Below, piece by piece: positions 33,296 to 42,318 of a stretch of 64,000 nucleotides of DNA. The stretch is from a virus. A program made the translations under genes and the position numbers. Location: the IMG/VR virus record IMGVR_UViG_3300010396_000042, positions 1 to 64,000 of that record, one strand, 5' to 3'. Each line of letters opens with the position of its first letter. The stretch's first letter is position 1. The notes under the pieces are model-generated. The model had not been told where the DNA came from. It searched no databases and saw only the letters and a list, made by a program, of their open reading frames with translations.

Positions 33296-34531
33296 GTGAG
33301 TAACACCAAGCGTAGGGTCCGAGCGCTCAAGAGCGCATCCACCCGAGCCGCCAGGGAACGCCGCGCAGCCGGCGCCCGTCTCGCGAAGGCCGCGTCCGCG
33401 CAGGCCACGCCCGCGTCAGCGGCGACGGAGGCATCGGCGCGCGCCGGGGCTCGTTTCATCGTCATCGAACGCACCGGCAGCGACCGGCGCGAGGCCGAGC
33501 CCGGATGCCCGTTCATGGTGGTGGAGGCCGCGACCACGCAGGTCCCGGAGAACTTCTTCGGCCGCGACTGGATCGGCTACCACTCCACACGGGAGCTCGC
33601 CGACATCGAGGCCAACGAACTCAACGCCCTGGCCGGGCACTTCCTCGTCACGACGCAGCCGGTCATCGGCCCGAGCGCGGCACCGGTCATGGCGGACCTT
33701 AAGTCCGTGCTCGGCTCGAAGGCGACGGCGTGGGCAGCCGAACTGCTCGCGCCGACACAGGAGATGCCCGCCATCCCGGCCGAGGACGACGAGCCGTCGA
33801 GGCTTCCCGGCGCCGAGAACCTGCGCGCGGTGGTCGACGAGATCGCCCACCGTCCCCAGGCGCCTGCTGGGCAGTCGACCGGCGAGCGGTACGCGCACAT
33901 CCTGCGCGCCGCCGGCTGGGAACCGCCGGCGTCCGGGGCCAAGCTCGACGGCCCCTCGGCGCGGGTCCTCGAGGAAAGCTTCCGGAAGGACATCGAGAGC
34001 GCCGACGGGCCGGCCGATGCTCCACGCGGGCCCGTCGACGGCGGAGGGCGCCAGGAGCATCGCGACATCGCGCAGCGCACCCTGCAGCTGCCGCGGATCA
34101 CCGACACCGTGCACACGAGCCGCCCCGGTCGCGACAGCCACGCGTCCCCGATCATCCCCGGGCTGCGCCGCGCGCTGATCTACGAGATCCTCGCCGGTCA
34201 GCAGGTGCTGTGTACCGACGGCTCGTGGCGCACCACCGCGGGCGGCTCGCTGCGCGACGGCGCCGGGATCCTGGTCATGGCAGATCTGACGGAGCACGCG
34301 GTCGACGCGGACGTCCGGTTCTGGGTGCGCGCGCAGCCGACCGCGTCGGCCGCCGCCGGATTGCATCACCGCCCCGCGTGCCCGAACGGCTGCTTCCGCA
34401 CCCAGGCCGACTACCGGCTGTGCACCTGCAACTGGGGCTGCGGCTGCTCCCCCCACCCGGCGCCCCGCGCCACCACGGCGCACACCGCCACGGACACGCG
34501 TGAGCTGCACCTGACCGGGGCGGTGGCGTGA
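33296..34531 (+). CDS. Hypothetical early protein with Cys-rich C-terminus
   Basis: 411 residues. A basic N-terminal tail (SNTKRRVRALKSASTRAARER) is followed by regions of unclear fold and ends with a Cys cluster (CPNGCFRTQADYRLCTCNWG and CGC). AAGGAGA precedes GTG 33296. Function unknown; the Cys cluster suggests metal binding. Overlaps the next start by one base. Confidence 0.6.
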   Translation: MSNTKRRVRALKSASTRAARERRAAGARLAKAASAQATPASAATEASARAGARFIVIERTGSDRREAEPGCPFMVVEAATTQVPENFFGRDWIGYHSTRELADIEANELNALAGHFLVTTQPVIGPSAAPVMADLKSVLGSKATAWAAELLAPTQEMPAIPAEDDEPSRLPGAENLRAVVDEIAHRPQAPAGQSTGERYAHILRAAGWEPPASGAKLDGPSARVLEESFRKDIESADGPADAPRGPVDGGGRQEHRDIAQRTLQLPRITDTVHTSRPGRDSHASPIIPGLRRALIYEILAGQQVLCTDGSWRTTAGGSLRDGAGILVMADLTEHAVDADVRFWVRAQPTASAAAGLHHRPACPNGCFRTQADYRLCTCNWGCGCSPHPAPRATTAHTATDTRELHLTGAVA

Positions 34532-34749
34532 TGGCCGGCGACACCGCGACCTTCGAGGCCGTGGCTGACGCGCTCGTCGCGGTCGGCGCCGGCGACCGCG
34601 CCAAGATCCACATCCTTGCGGCGGCGATGAACGTCGTCGGCGTGCCCGCCCTCTCGCTCCAGCGCTACCAGCAGGACGAGGCGATCGTCGAACTGTTCGC
34701 GTCCCGGGGCGTGTGCTTCGCCGAGCCCCGCGAAGGCGGTGCCCAGTGA
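34531..34749 (+). CDS. Small helical early protein
   Basis: 72 residues, beginning MAGDTATFEAVADALVAVGAGD. Start-stop overlaps on both sides (TGATG and GTGA) place it firmly in the operon. No domain recognised. Confidence 0.55.
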   Translation: MAGDTATFEAVADALVAVGAGDRAKIHILAAAMNVVGVPALSLQRYQQDEAIVELFASRGVCFAEPREGGAQ

Positions 34750-35135
34750 TCGACGACACCCGCAACAGCGTGCACGGACCGTACGAGACCAGCGCGCAGG
34801 CCGACGCCGACGCCGCGCACGTCTACCAGTCCGTCCGCCGGCACCGGTACGCGCCCGCCGACACGATCCCGCTCTCCGGCCTGCACTCGATCCCGGCGAT
34901 CCCGGTCGCGGACCGCATCAACGAGGGTCTTCTGCTCGCCGCCCTGACCGCGGCCGGTGTCGAGCTGGGCGAGCACGACCGGCGCACGATCGGCTGGCTC
35001 GCAGCCTGGGAGCCCTCCATCGTCCAGGTCGTCATCGGATGGGTCGAACGCGCCCACCACGGCGGCCAGGACGACGAGATCGACGCGACGGGCGCCACCG
35101 AGGGCAGCAACGACGCCGAAAGGACGGTGGCGTGA
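34746..35135 (+). CDS. Hypothetical early protein
   Basis: 129 residues, beginning MIDDTRNSVHGPYETSAQAD. The segment NEGLLLAALTAAGVELGEHDRRTIGWLAAWEP is helical and recurs as a theme in actinophage early proteins. The GTG start overlaps the preceding stop, as does the end with the next gene. Unknown function. Confidence 0.55.
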   Translation: MIDDTRNSVHGPYETSAQADADAAHVYQSVRRHRYAPADTIPLSGLHSIPAIPVADRINEGLLLAALTAAGVELGEHDRRTIGWLAAWEPSIVQVVIGWVERAHHGGQDDEIDATGATEGSNDAERTVA

Positions 35136-35527
35136 TGCCCGCCCCGCGCAAAAGCGCCGGGATCGACGTGGACGCGTGGATCCGGCAGTCCCAAGTCCTC
35201 GACGACCTTGCGGCGTTCGTGCGCGAACACGGGCCGCGCAGCAAGAACCCGTTGCCGGTGCTGCCGTGGAAGATCGCTACTTACCGCGAGATCTTCGCCG
35301 AGCTGCCCAGCTTCGAGCCGGATGCGCAGCGCATGGCGACGCTCGACGCCTACGCCGCTGCCCTCGGCACTGTGGTGACCTCCCGCGTCGCATCGGATCG
35401 CACGGTGTACACGGTGCGCGGCCGCATCGGCCGACTCGAGGGCACCGACAAGCAGCCGCGCATCGGCGTGATCATCCAGGCGACCGTGTGGCGTGAGCTG
35501 GACGACGAGCCGGACGGGGGCGCGTGA
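35135..35527 (+). CDS. Hypothetical early protein
   Basis: 130 residues. Helical N-terminus (VDAWIRQSQVLDDLAAFVREHG) and a beta-rich C-terminus (VYTVRGRIGRLEG, RIGVIIQATVWREL). One-base overlaps on both sides. No family recognised. Confidence 0.55.
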   Translation: MPAPRKSAGIDVDAWIRQSQVLDDLAAFVREHGPRSKNPLPVLPWKIATYREIFAELPSFEPDAQRMATLDAYAAALGTVVTSRVASDRTVYTVRGRIGRLEGTDKQPRIGVIIQATVWRELDDEPDGGA

Positions 35528-35865
35528 TGCAACTCCAGTTCGGCCCAATCAAGATCGACACAAAGGGCCTGCCGGCGATCTACTGGCTGCACGTTTTTGA
35601 GCAGGTCGACCAGGACGCGCCGCTGCACGTGGACATCATGCTTGCCGGCAACAAGCGCGCGGCCGTCGAGAAGTGGGCCAAGCGGCTCGGCGGACAGGTC
35701 ACCGAGAGGGATGTGCCGGATTCCACCGGCTTCGATGTCCACACACGCGAGATCGAAGCGGTGGTCGAACGCGATGGCTACCGCATCGCCGTGTGGACAC
35801 GGTTCACCCCCGCCCCGGCGCCGAAGACCGACGCTACGCCCGAGGCACCCGGTGGTGCGTCATGA
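35527..35865 (+). CDS. Hypothetical early protein, tandem paralogue A
   Basis: 112 residues. Opens QFGPIKIDTKGLPAIYWLHV and contains AVEKWAKRLGGQV. The next gene repeats this plan (GPITVDAKGLPRID, DIERWAKRLGVQI), so the two are paralogues. Alpha/beta character, function unknown. ATG 35527 overlaps the previous stop. Confidence 0.6.
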   Translation: MQLQFGPIKIDTKGLPAIYWLHVFEQVDQDAPLHVDIMLAGNKRAAVEKWAKRLGGQVTERDVPDSTGFDVHTREIEAVVERDGYRIAVWTRFTPAPAPKTDATPEAPGGAS

Positions 35866-36149
35866 AGATCACAATCGGCCCGATCACGGTCGACGCCAAG
35901 GGCCTGCCGCGCATCGACCAGATCGCCGTCTACCCGACAAGCCAAGAGGTGATCGCGTACCTGGCCAGCACCAAGCTTCGCGACATCGAGCGATGGGCTA
36001 AGCGCCTCGGTGTGCAGATCAAGGACAGCGACCCGGTCAGCGAACACTGGCGGCACGTCACCGCGACCGTCAACAAGGGCGGGTACCTGCTGCAGGTCGA
36101 TGCCCTCGTGTACACGGATAACCCGCAGCCCTTCGGGGGCGCGTCATGA
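35862..36149 (+). CDS. Hypothetical early protein, tandem paralogue B
   Basis: 95 residues, related to the preceding protein over its whole length. It lacks the Pro/Ala tail of paralogue A. ATGA overlap with the upstream stop and one with the next gene. Function unknown. Confidence 0.6.
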   Translation: MKITIGPITVDAKGLPRIDQIAVYPTSQEVIAYLASTKLRDIERWAKRLGVQIKDSDPVSEHWRHVTATVNKGGYLLQVDALVYTDNPQPFGGAS

Positions 36150-36661
36150 CGGTTTCGATTCCGGACGCGCTGCGCGCGATCGCGTGGCTGCTGGTCCCCA
36201 GCCACTTGTACGCGATCTACAGCGAGCAAGTCCTCGTGCACGGACTCGCCCTGTTCGCTCTGGCGGTGCTGGCGCGACGGGTGCTGCGACGTTACCGGCG
36301 CGCTCTGGCCGCACTGCTGCTGAGCACGGCGCTGCTGTCCGCCGCGCCGCCTGTCTGGCGCGCCGCGGCCACCCGCTCCCGGTACACCCATCCCCGGCTC
36401 GTGCACGCAGCGCACGCTCCGCGCCGCCCAGTGCGCAAGAGCGCCGCCACAACCGCCTCCGCCGCAGCGAAGAACACCGAGACGGCCGTCGCCGCGATTG
36501 CGGAGCGGGCGAGCGCCGCGAGCGAGCGGATGCCGGCCCGCCCGGTACCACGGCAGGCCGCACGCCGCCTAAACGAGGCGCAGCTGCTCGCGATCGCCAA
36601 CGACACCGTCATCGGACCGCTGATCGAGGCCTGCCGGCAGGCCGCGGGAGGCGCACGGTGA
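36146..36661 (+). CDS. Membrane protein with basic tail
   Basis: 171 residues. Two to three hydrophobic segments lie in the first 70 residues (LRAIAWLLVPSHLYAIY, GLALFALAVLARRVL, LAALLLSTALLSAAP), followed by an Ala/Arg-rich helical region. Operon member by overlap. Role unknown. Confidence 0.55.
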   Translation: MTVSIPDALRAIAWLLVPSHLYAIYSEQVLVHGLALFALAVLARRVLRRYRRALAALLLSTALLSAAPPVWRAAATRSRYTHPRLVHAAHAPRRPVRKSAATTASAAAKNTETAVAAIAERASAASERMPARPVPRQAARRLNEAQLLAIANDTVIGPLIEACRQAAGGAR

Positions 36662-36900
36662 CCAGCTTCTTCTCCCCCGATGTGGTCCTCGCCGTCATCG
36701 CGATCGCCAGCTTCGCGATCGCCCTGTGCGCGACCGCCGTGATGCTCGCCATCCGCGCGTCGCGCCGTCGCGCCGCCCGACACGCGCTGGCCGCGATCCG
36801 CGTCCCGGCCGCCGAGACAGTACTGAACGGCGAACCGTACCGCGCACTCAAGGACGGTCTCACCACTGCGGCGACGACAGCGAAGGCGGCCCGCCGATGA
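36658..36900 (+). CDS. Small single-span membrane protein
   Basis: 80 residues. One membrane helix at residues ~8-32 (VVLAVIAIASFAIALCATAV), then a basic helix. GTG 36658 overlaps the preceding stop. Unknown function. Confidence 0.55.
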   Translation: MTSFFSPDVVLAVIAIASFAIALCATAVMLAIRASRRRAARHALAAIRVPAAETVLNGEPYRALKDGLTTAATTAKAARR

Positions 36901-37511
36901 CTGTGCGCACCGCCGGCGCCGAAGAGCTCTGCGCGCACTGCGCCCTGGTGCCCGCGGACTTCGCCGACGACCTCGGACATGACCACCTCGGCCACTATGC
37001 CGTCGGCGTGCTGCGAAGGGGCGGCATCGACACCCGGGCGCGCCTCGCGCAGGCCACGGACGCCGAGCTGATGCTCGTGCGCAACCTCGGCCCGCAGGCA
37101 CGTGCCCGCGTCCGCCAGGCCTTCCCCGCACCGCAGCCGACCCAGCGCCCCGCCGGCTACAGTCCCCGGGCGTTGCTCGACCGGCTGCCCGCGAGCGTCG
37201 ACGTCCCGCACTGGATGCTCACCGACAGCGCAGCCGCGGCGTCCCTGTGGATCCTGACCGCGATCTCCCGCACCGACAAGCGGATCTGGCAGCACCTCAC
37301 CCACCGCATGATCAAATACGCGGACATCGTCCGAGAAGGCGGCTGGTCGCCGTCGGAGCTCGCCCTGCTGCACGCGGCCCGCTGCCTCGCCGGCCAGGCT
37401 CAGATCGGTCCGAACCTCGACGAGCTGGCCGCGTCGCTGGACGAGACACGGTGGGACGCGCTACTCGAGGCGCTGCGCATCCGCCGCACCGGACTGCGAG
37501 GCAGCAGCTGA
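36897..37511 (+). CDS. Early protein with helix-hairpin-helix-like segment
   Basis: 204 residues. CAHC near the start and HYAVGVLRRGGIDTRARLAQATDAELMLVRNLG read in parts as a helix-hairpin-helix fold like that in RNA polymerase alpha C-terminal domains. The second half is helical (LASLWILTAISRTDKRIW-type). Possible nucleic-acid or polymerase contact; inferred only from the fold pattern. Confidence 0.55.
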   Translation: MTVRTAGAEELCAHCALVPADFADDLGHDHLGHYAVGVLRRGGIDTRARLAQATDAELMLVRNLGPQARARVRQAFPAPQPTQRPAGYSPRALLDRLPASVDVPHWMLTDSAAAASLWILTAISRTDKRIWQHLTHRMIKYADIVREGGWSPSELALLHAARCLAGQAQIGPNLDELAASLDETRWDALLEALRIRRTGLRGSS

Positions 37512-37915
37512 TGCATCCCGCCGCGCACATCGTCCTGTCCGGCATCGAGGCCTGCCGCCGCTGCCTGCGCCAGCACCCCGGTCAGCCGGTCAAAGCCGTC
37601 GCCCGGCGCTTCGACTACGCCGAGAGCGCGGCTGCCGCCCGCCCGGCCGGCCCGGCGGATCCGGGCGCGCGCCGCTGGGTCGAACTGCGCCCGCACAGCG
37701 CCGGCGTCGCCATCCAGATCGTCACCGAGACCCGACGCACCCTCGCCGAATCCGTGCTCTACCCGGCCACGCCCGACGCGTCCGGCACCGACCGGCTGTG
37801 GCTCGGCATCGACCCCGCCGCGATCACCGCGCCGCCATTCCTGACCACGCTCGCCGCCGCGGCCGACCGCGCGCTCGAGCGACTCGATTCGTTCCCGGAG
37901 CTCCTCCATGGCTGA
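37511..37915 (+). CDS. Hypothetical early protein
   Basis: 134 residues. Contains CRRCLRQH near the start and RRWVELRPHSAGVAIQIVTE in a beta-rich centre. One-base overlap upstream, 8-base overlap downstream. No family recognised. Confidence 0.5.
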   Translation: MHPAAHIVLSGIEACRRCLRQHPGQPVKAVARRFDYAESAAAARPAGPADPGARRWVELRPHSAGVAIQIVTETRRTLAESVLYPATPDASGTDRLWLGIDPAAITAPPFLTTLAAAADRALERLDSFPELLHG

Positions 37916-38297
37916 CACCACAACCGTACCCGCGGCCGCCGTGACGACGACCGCTGTGCCGATGGCCGCGCCGTCCGCGTCGATCCCGGGCCAGCGCCGC
38001 ACCATTGCGCTCGACGTCCACACGCCCGCGGGGCTCGAGGTGTGGCAGTTCCCGCTCGCCCGCCACGTCCAAGCCGTGGTCGACACCGGCGTGCACCCCG
38101 CCACCCGGCAGGCGATACACCCCGACGCGGCCGCCACCTGCTTCAGCTGCCAGCACGCCGTCCAGCGGGCCGTCGCCGGAGGCGGAGCGCGCACCCGTTG
38201 CGCGGTGTCGGTCTCCCGCCGCAAGGGACCCGACCTGCTCCCGATCTTCCCCGCCTGCACCCAATACACCCAGCGCCTCGAAGGGCCGACACCGTGA
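37908..38297 (+). CDS. Hypothetical Cys-containing early protein
   Basis: 129 residues. After a Thr/Ala-rich start it has VHTPAGLEVWQFPLARHVQ and then CFSCQHAVQRAV with a later Cys in TRC and PAC, a possible metal site. Overlaps both neighbours. Function unknown. Confidence 0.5.
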   Translation: MADTTTVPAAAVTTTAVPMAAPSASIPGQRRTIALDVHTPAGLEVWQFPLARHVQAVVDTGVHPATRQAIHPDAAATCFSCQHAVQRAVAGGGARTRCAVSVSRRKGPDLLPIFPACTQYTQRLEGPTP

Positions 38298-38908
38298 TCC
38301 CTGCTTCCATTCAAGCCCTGCGGCGCGCACGAGGCCTGCACGGCGTCCTCGTCGAGATCCTTGGCCAGCAGATCGTCGACGGCACCGTCGACCCCGGCAA
38401 GCCCCTCGTGCCCGAGGCGGTGGGCGAGAAGTACGAGGTCTCGCGCACGGTCGTTCGCGAAACCCTGCGGGTTCTGGAAACCAAGGGCCTGATCGCCGCG
38501 CGGCCGAACACCGGCACGAGGGTCCGGCCGATCGAGGAGTGGAACCTGCTCGACGCCGACGTGCTGCGCTGGCGCGCCAGCAGCGAAGCGAACGGCGATG
38601 ACGTGCTCGGCGAGCAGGTGCGGGTGTTCACCGGGATGATGCTCGCGCTGCGCCCTGCCCTCGAGGACAACCTGCTTTACCGGCAGCTGCTCGCGGTACT
38701 CGGCGTCACGCCCGAACCCGCGGCCGACGGCGCGATCGAAGACGCCGCCACGGCCGCGGCGGACGCGGGCGCCGAAGCGGCCGAGGAGCTCGACGGGGAG
38801 GGCATCGAGGAACTAGGTGCGGGCGCGGGCGCCGCCTTCGTCGCAACCGTCCTCGAGGCCGCCTCCCCCACGCCTGCGCTTTCGCAGCACGCTGAGGCCG
38901 CGGCATGA
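38294..38908 (+). CDS. GntR-type winged-helix protein without ligand domain
   Basis: 204 residues. Residues ~15-80 are a clear GntR/FadR DNA-binding domain (LGQQIVDGTVDPGKPLVPE, VSRTVVRETLRVLETKGLI), followed by the linker WNLLDADVLRWR typical of host FCD-type regulators. The rest, where the ligand-binding domain should be, is about 110 residues of Ala/Glu/Gly-rich low complexity. It looks like a captured host regulator trimmed to its DNA-binding half. GTG 38294 overlaps the upstream stop. Confidence 0.8.
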   Translation: MIPASIQALRRARGLHGVLVEILGQQIVDGTVDPGKPLVPEAVGEKYEVSRTVVRETLRVLETKGLIAARPNTGTRVRPIEEWNLLDADVLRWRASSEANGDDVLGEQVRVFTGMMLALRPALEDNLLYRQLLAVLGVTPEPAADGAIEDAATAAADAGAEAAEELDGEGIEELGAGAGAAFVATVLEAASPTPALSQHAEAAA

Positions 38909-39321
38909 GACCGGACCTGCCCCCGATCGACAACGAGACCTGGCGGCTCGTCGTCGAGGACACCCAGACCGAGTTCGCCCGCGCCGCCGTGCTGCTGGGC
39001 GAGCACGACCGGCGCGACGGAACCGGCAGGCACGACTACGGCACCCAGGCCGAGCAAGCAGCGTTCTCCGCGCGGCGCGCCCGAGGCAAGAACAAGCTCA
39101 CCTGGCGCCATCTGGCCGCCGAGCTGTACTGGGCCACGATCGCGGAAAGCGATGAGCGGGTTCTGCGCGAGCGGCTCCTGCGCCTGGCCGCGCTCGCCCT
39201 GCTCTGGGCTAGCGCCATCGACCGCCGCTCACAGCAAAAGGCCTCCGCGCCATCCAAGACCTCCGGCGCGCCTTCCCCCGCGCCGGAGAACCCTGACACC
39301 AGTAGACGGGCTGAATCATGA
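38905..39321 (+). CDS. Hypothetical helical early protein
   Basis: 138 residues. Contains YGTQAEQAAFSARRARGKNKLTWRHLAAELYWAT in a helical core and a Pro/Ser-rich tail. Precedes and overlaps the helicase gene by 4 bases. Function unknown. Confidence 0.55.
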   Translation: MRPDLPPIDNETWRLVVEDTQTEFARAAVLLGEHDRRDGTGRHDYGTQAEQAAFSARRARGKNKLTWRHLAAELYWATIAESDERVLRERLLRLAALALLWASAIDRRSQQKASAPSKTSGAPSPAPENPDTSRRAES

Positions 39322-40640
39322 GCCTGACAACGACGGCATATCGTGAGTTCCTCGCCCGCAAAGCCGCCGGCTTGCCACAGCATGGAGATCCGGTCGATCC
39401 CGCTGAAGTGCATCCGATGCTGCACCCCTGGCAGCGGCAAATCGTAGCCTGGGCTGTCCGCACCGGCCGTGCAGCGCTGTGGGCTGACACCGGCCTCGGT
39501 AAGTCATTCATGCAGCTGGAGTGGGCACGTCTCTCCACCCCGGCCGCAGGCCGGGCTCTGATCGTCGCACCTCTGGCCGTGTGCCAGCAGACCGCACGCG
39601 AAGCCAGCCGCATCGGTATCGACGCGCGCTATGTTCGCGGCGACGGCCAGGCCGACGGCCCCGGCGTGTGGATCACCAATTACGAGATGATCGAGCACTT
39701 CGACGCCGCTCGGCTCGACGCGGTAACGCTCGACGAGTCTTCGATCCTCAAGGACGTCACGAGCAAGACCCGCGACTTGCTGATCGCGCACTTCGCGCCG
39801 GTGCGTCGCCGACTGGCGTGCTCCGCGACGCCGGCGCCGAACGACGTGGCGGAGCTGGCCAACCACGCCGAATTCCTCGGCGTCGCCAGCCGCCGGGAAA
39901 TGCTCTCCACCTACTTCGTGCACGACCAGGACGGCTGGCGGCCCAAAGGCCACGCCCGCGGGCCGATGTTCCGCTGGATGTCGGGATGGGCGGTCGCGCT
40001 GCGGCGCCCCTCGGACATCGGCTACAGCGACGACGGCTACGTGCTACCCGAGCTGCGAATCGTCCCGCACCTGCTGCCGGTGGACCTCGAGGTTGACGGC
40101 CAGCTGTTCGCCACGAGCCTCGGCGGTGTCGGCGGCCGCGCCAAGGTGCGCCGCGACACTCTCCAAGCGCGCTGCCGCCGCGCGGCCGACCTGGTCGCCG
40201 CAGAGTCGGACCAGCCATGGCTGCTGTGGTGCGGACTGAACGACGAAGCCGATGCCCTCGCCCGGATGATCCCCGGCGCGGTCAACGTGCACGGATCCAT
40301 GACGCCGGAGCAGAAGGCCGAACTGCTGCTCGGCTTCGCCGACGGCGACATCCGCTACCTGATCACGAAGCCGGGGATCGCCGCGTTCGGCCTGAACTGG
40401 CAGCACTGCGCCCGCATGGCTTTCGTTGGCCTCTCCGACTCGTACGAGCAGTACTACCAGGCGATCCGCCGCTGCTACCGCTACGGCCAGGCCCGGCCCG
40501 TGCACGTGCACATCATCCTGTCCGACCTGGAAGGACAGATCGCCGCCAACGTCTCGCGCAAGGAACGCGACGCCGCCCGATTCACCGGCGAACTCGTCGC
40601 CCAGATGCGCGCCACCACCACCTGGAGCCGTGCCGCATGA
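39318..40640 (+). CDS. SNF2/DEAD-type helicase
   Basis: 440 residues. Walker A is ADTGLGKS (56-63), Walker B DESS (139-142), motif III SAT (169-171), and motif VI lies in YYQAIRRCYRYGQ. The last resembles SNF2/RapA-type motor proteins. ATP-driven DNA translocation or unwinding is expected. Its stop overlaps the methyltransferase start, so the pair is co-translated. Roles could include replication fork or modification support; no nuclease subunit accompanies them. Confidence 0.87.
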   Translation: MSLTTTAYREFLARKAAGLPQHGDPVDPAEVHPMLHPWQRQIVAWAVRTGRAALWADTGLGKSFMQLEWARLSTPAAGRALIVAPLAVCQQTAREASRIGIDARYVRGDGQADGPGVWITNYEMIEHFDAARLDAVTLDESSILKDVTSKTRDLLIAHFAPVRRRLACSATPAPNDVAELANHAEFLGVASRREMLSTYFVHDQDGWRPKGHARGPMFRWMSGWAVALRRPSDIGYSDDGYVLPELRIVPHLLPVDLEVDGQLFATSLGGVGGRAKVRRDTLQARCRRAADLVAAESDQPWLLWCGLNDEADALARMIPGAVNVHGSMTPEQKAELLLGFADGDIRYLITKPGIAAFGLNWQHCARMAFVGLSDSYEQYYQAIRRCYRYGQARPVHVHIILSDLEGQIAANVSRKERDAARFTGELVAQMRATTTWSRAA

Positions 40641-41635
40641 CCACCGACACCGTGAACGACCCCTACCTGACCGACGACGCCCGCGGCGAGAACTGGCATC
40701 TGATGCTCGGCGACTCCTGTGAACGGCTCGCTGAAGTCGCCGACAACTCCGTCGACATGTCGATCTGCTCCCCGCCGTTCGCGCAGCTCTACAACTACTC
40801 GCCTTCGCCGCGCGACCTGTCCAACTCCCGCGACCGCGCCGAGTTCTTCGAGCACTACCGGTTCATCATCCGCGAGCAGCTGCGCGTCACCAAGCCCGGC
40901 CGGCTCGCGTGCGTGCACGTCCAGCAGATCACCCTGCAGAAGGTGCTGCACGGCTACGTCGGGCTGACCGACTTCCGCGGCCAGGTGATCCGCGCGTTCG
41001 AAGACGAGGGATGGATCTTCCACGGCGAAGTCACCATCGACAAGGACCCGCAGGCGCAGGCGATCCGCACTAAGGCGCAGTCGCTGCTGTTCGTCACCAA
41101 GGACCGCGACTCCTCCATGCTGCGCCCCGCGCTCGCGGACTACGTGCTGTTCTTCCGTGTCCCCGGTGAAAACGCCGTCCCCGTCAAGACCGACGTCACG
41201 CACGAGGAGTGGATCGAGTGGGCCAGGCCGATCTGGCCCGGCGTGTCCGACCTCGACGCGATGGACGCCATGGAGAACCTGGGGCTCGCACTGCCCCGGT
41301 CCGCCTGGTACGGCATCCGCGAAACCAACACCCTCAACACACGCGTGGCAAGGGAAGACGCCGACGAGCGGCACATCTGCCCATTGCAGCTAGACCTGGT
41401 TGAGCGCCTGGTGCGGCTGTGGTCCAACCCGGGCGAGACGGTCCTGACACCGTTCGCCGGCATCGGCACCGAGGTGTACGTCGCGGTCAAATGCGGGCGC
41501 CGCGGCGTCGGTGTCGAACTTAAGGCCTCTTACTGGCGCAGCGCCGTGGACAACCTGCGGGCTCTCACCGCCGAAATGGCAGTGCCCACGCTAATGGATG
41601 CACTGTCGGACACTGAAGAGGCCTGCCTCTCATGA
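40637..41635 (+). CDS. Beta-class DNA methyltransferase (probably N4-cytosine)
   Basis: 332 residues. Catalytic motif SPPF (45-48) lies before the AdoMet motif TPFAGIG (271-277), the order of the beta class. The serine-type SPP motif is commoner in N4-cytosine than N6-adenine enzymes. A long target-recognition region lies between. Modification of phage DNA against host restriction is the likely use; no restriction gene is adjacent. Coupled to the helicase upstream. Confidence 0.88.
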   Translation: MTTDTVNDPYLTDDARGENWHLMLGDSCERLAEVADNSVDMSICSPPFAQLYNYSPSPRDLSNSRDRAEFFEHYRFIIREQLRVTKPGRLACVHVQQITLQKVLHGYVGLTDFRGQVIRAFEDEGWIFHGEVTIDKDPQAQAIRTKAQSLLFVTKDRDSSMLRPALADYVLFFRVPGENAVPVKTDVTHEEWIEWARPIWPGVSDLDAMDAMENLGLALPRSAWYGIRETNTLNTRVAREDADERHICPLQLDLVERLVRLWSNPGETVLTPFAGIGTEVYVAVKCGRRGVGVELKASYWRSAVDNLRALTAEMAVPTLMDALSDTEEACLS

Positions 41636-42318
41636 CCGGCCAGCAGACCCCCTTCGAGAGCGTCACCGCCTTCGTCGACGCATGGCGTACCGGCAACGTT
41701 TTCACAATCGAATCAGTACACGACGAACCTGACGCCGTCGCCCTCGTCACCTTCACGTCCGACGGCAAGCTGCTCCTGCGCCGGAGCCACGTGCGCCGAG
41801 TCCTCGACCAGATCGCCTTCCTCGACGGCCGTATTGACTCGCTTACCCGCGAACGCGACGAGGTGGCCGAGAAGCTGGCCGTGGCCATGCGCACCGTGGC
41901 CGCGATCGCCGGCGGCCCAGGCGACCAGAACTCTTCCGCGCCGCACCAGGTCACCGTCACGCAACTGGGCGGCGACTTCGACCTGAGCGACAAGCGGGAG
42001 CACGAGAAGCTCGTCGCAGACGGTGCCACGGGCGGCTGGGTCTCCCACCTCGTCCAGCACCCGCCGGCCTGCCACCAGCTGCGCTACGGCCAGCTGTGCC
42101 CGTTCGACGACGAGTGGGAGAACGGCCAATACACCTACGACGACCTCTCCCCAGGCCTCTACGACGTACTCCCCGGCCACCACGACGTCGGTGACCACAA
42201 CGGCGAGTACTCCCATACCGAGGACTACCTCGTCTACACGCCCATCGGCGACGCACCGCAGCGCCCAGCCCCCGCGGCCGCCATCTGGCCCGGCTACAGC
42301 GAGGAGCCCCCGTTTTGA
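41632..42318 (+). CDS. Hypothetical protein after methyltransferase
   Basis: 228 residues. N-terminal beta segment (ALVTFTSDGKLLLRRSH), a short coiled coil (VLDQIAFLDGRIDSLTRERD) and an acidic Tyr/His-rich C-terminus. Overlaps both neighbours by 4 bases. No known domain. Confidence 0.55.
   Translation: MTGQQTPFESVTAFVDAWRTGNVFTIESVHDEPDAVALVTFTSDGKLLLRRSHVRRVLDQIAFLDGRIDSLTRERDEVAEKLAVAMRTVAAIAGGPGDQNSSAPHQVTVTQLGGDFDLSDKREHEKLVADGATGGWVSHLVQHPPACHQLRYGQLCPFDDEWENGQYTYDDLSPGLYDVLPGHHDVGDHNGEYSHTEDYLVYTPIGDAPQRPAPAAAIWPGYSEEPPF

Noticed and set aside
40637-41635. Type III restriction-modification system with the adjacent helicase
   Set aside because: The helicase lacks a recognisable nuclease domain and is SNF2-like, and no Res-type gene is present, so restriction activity is not supported.
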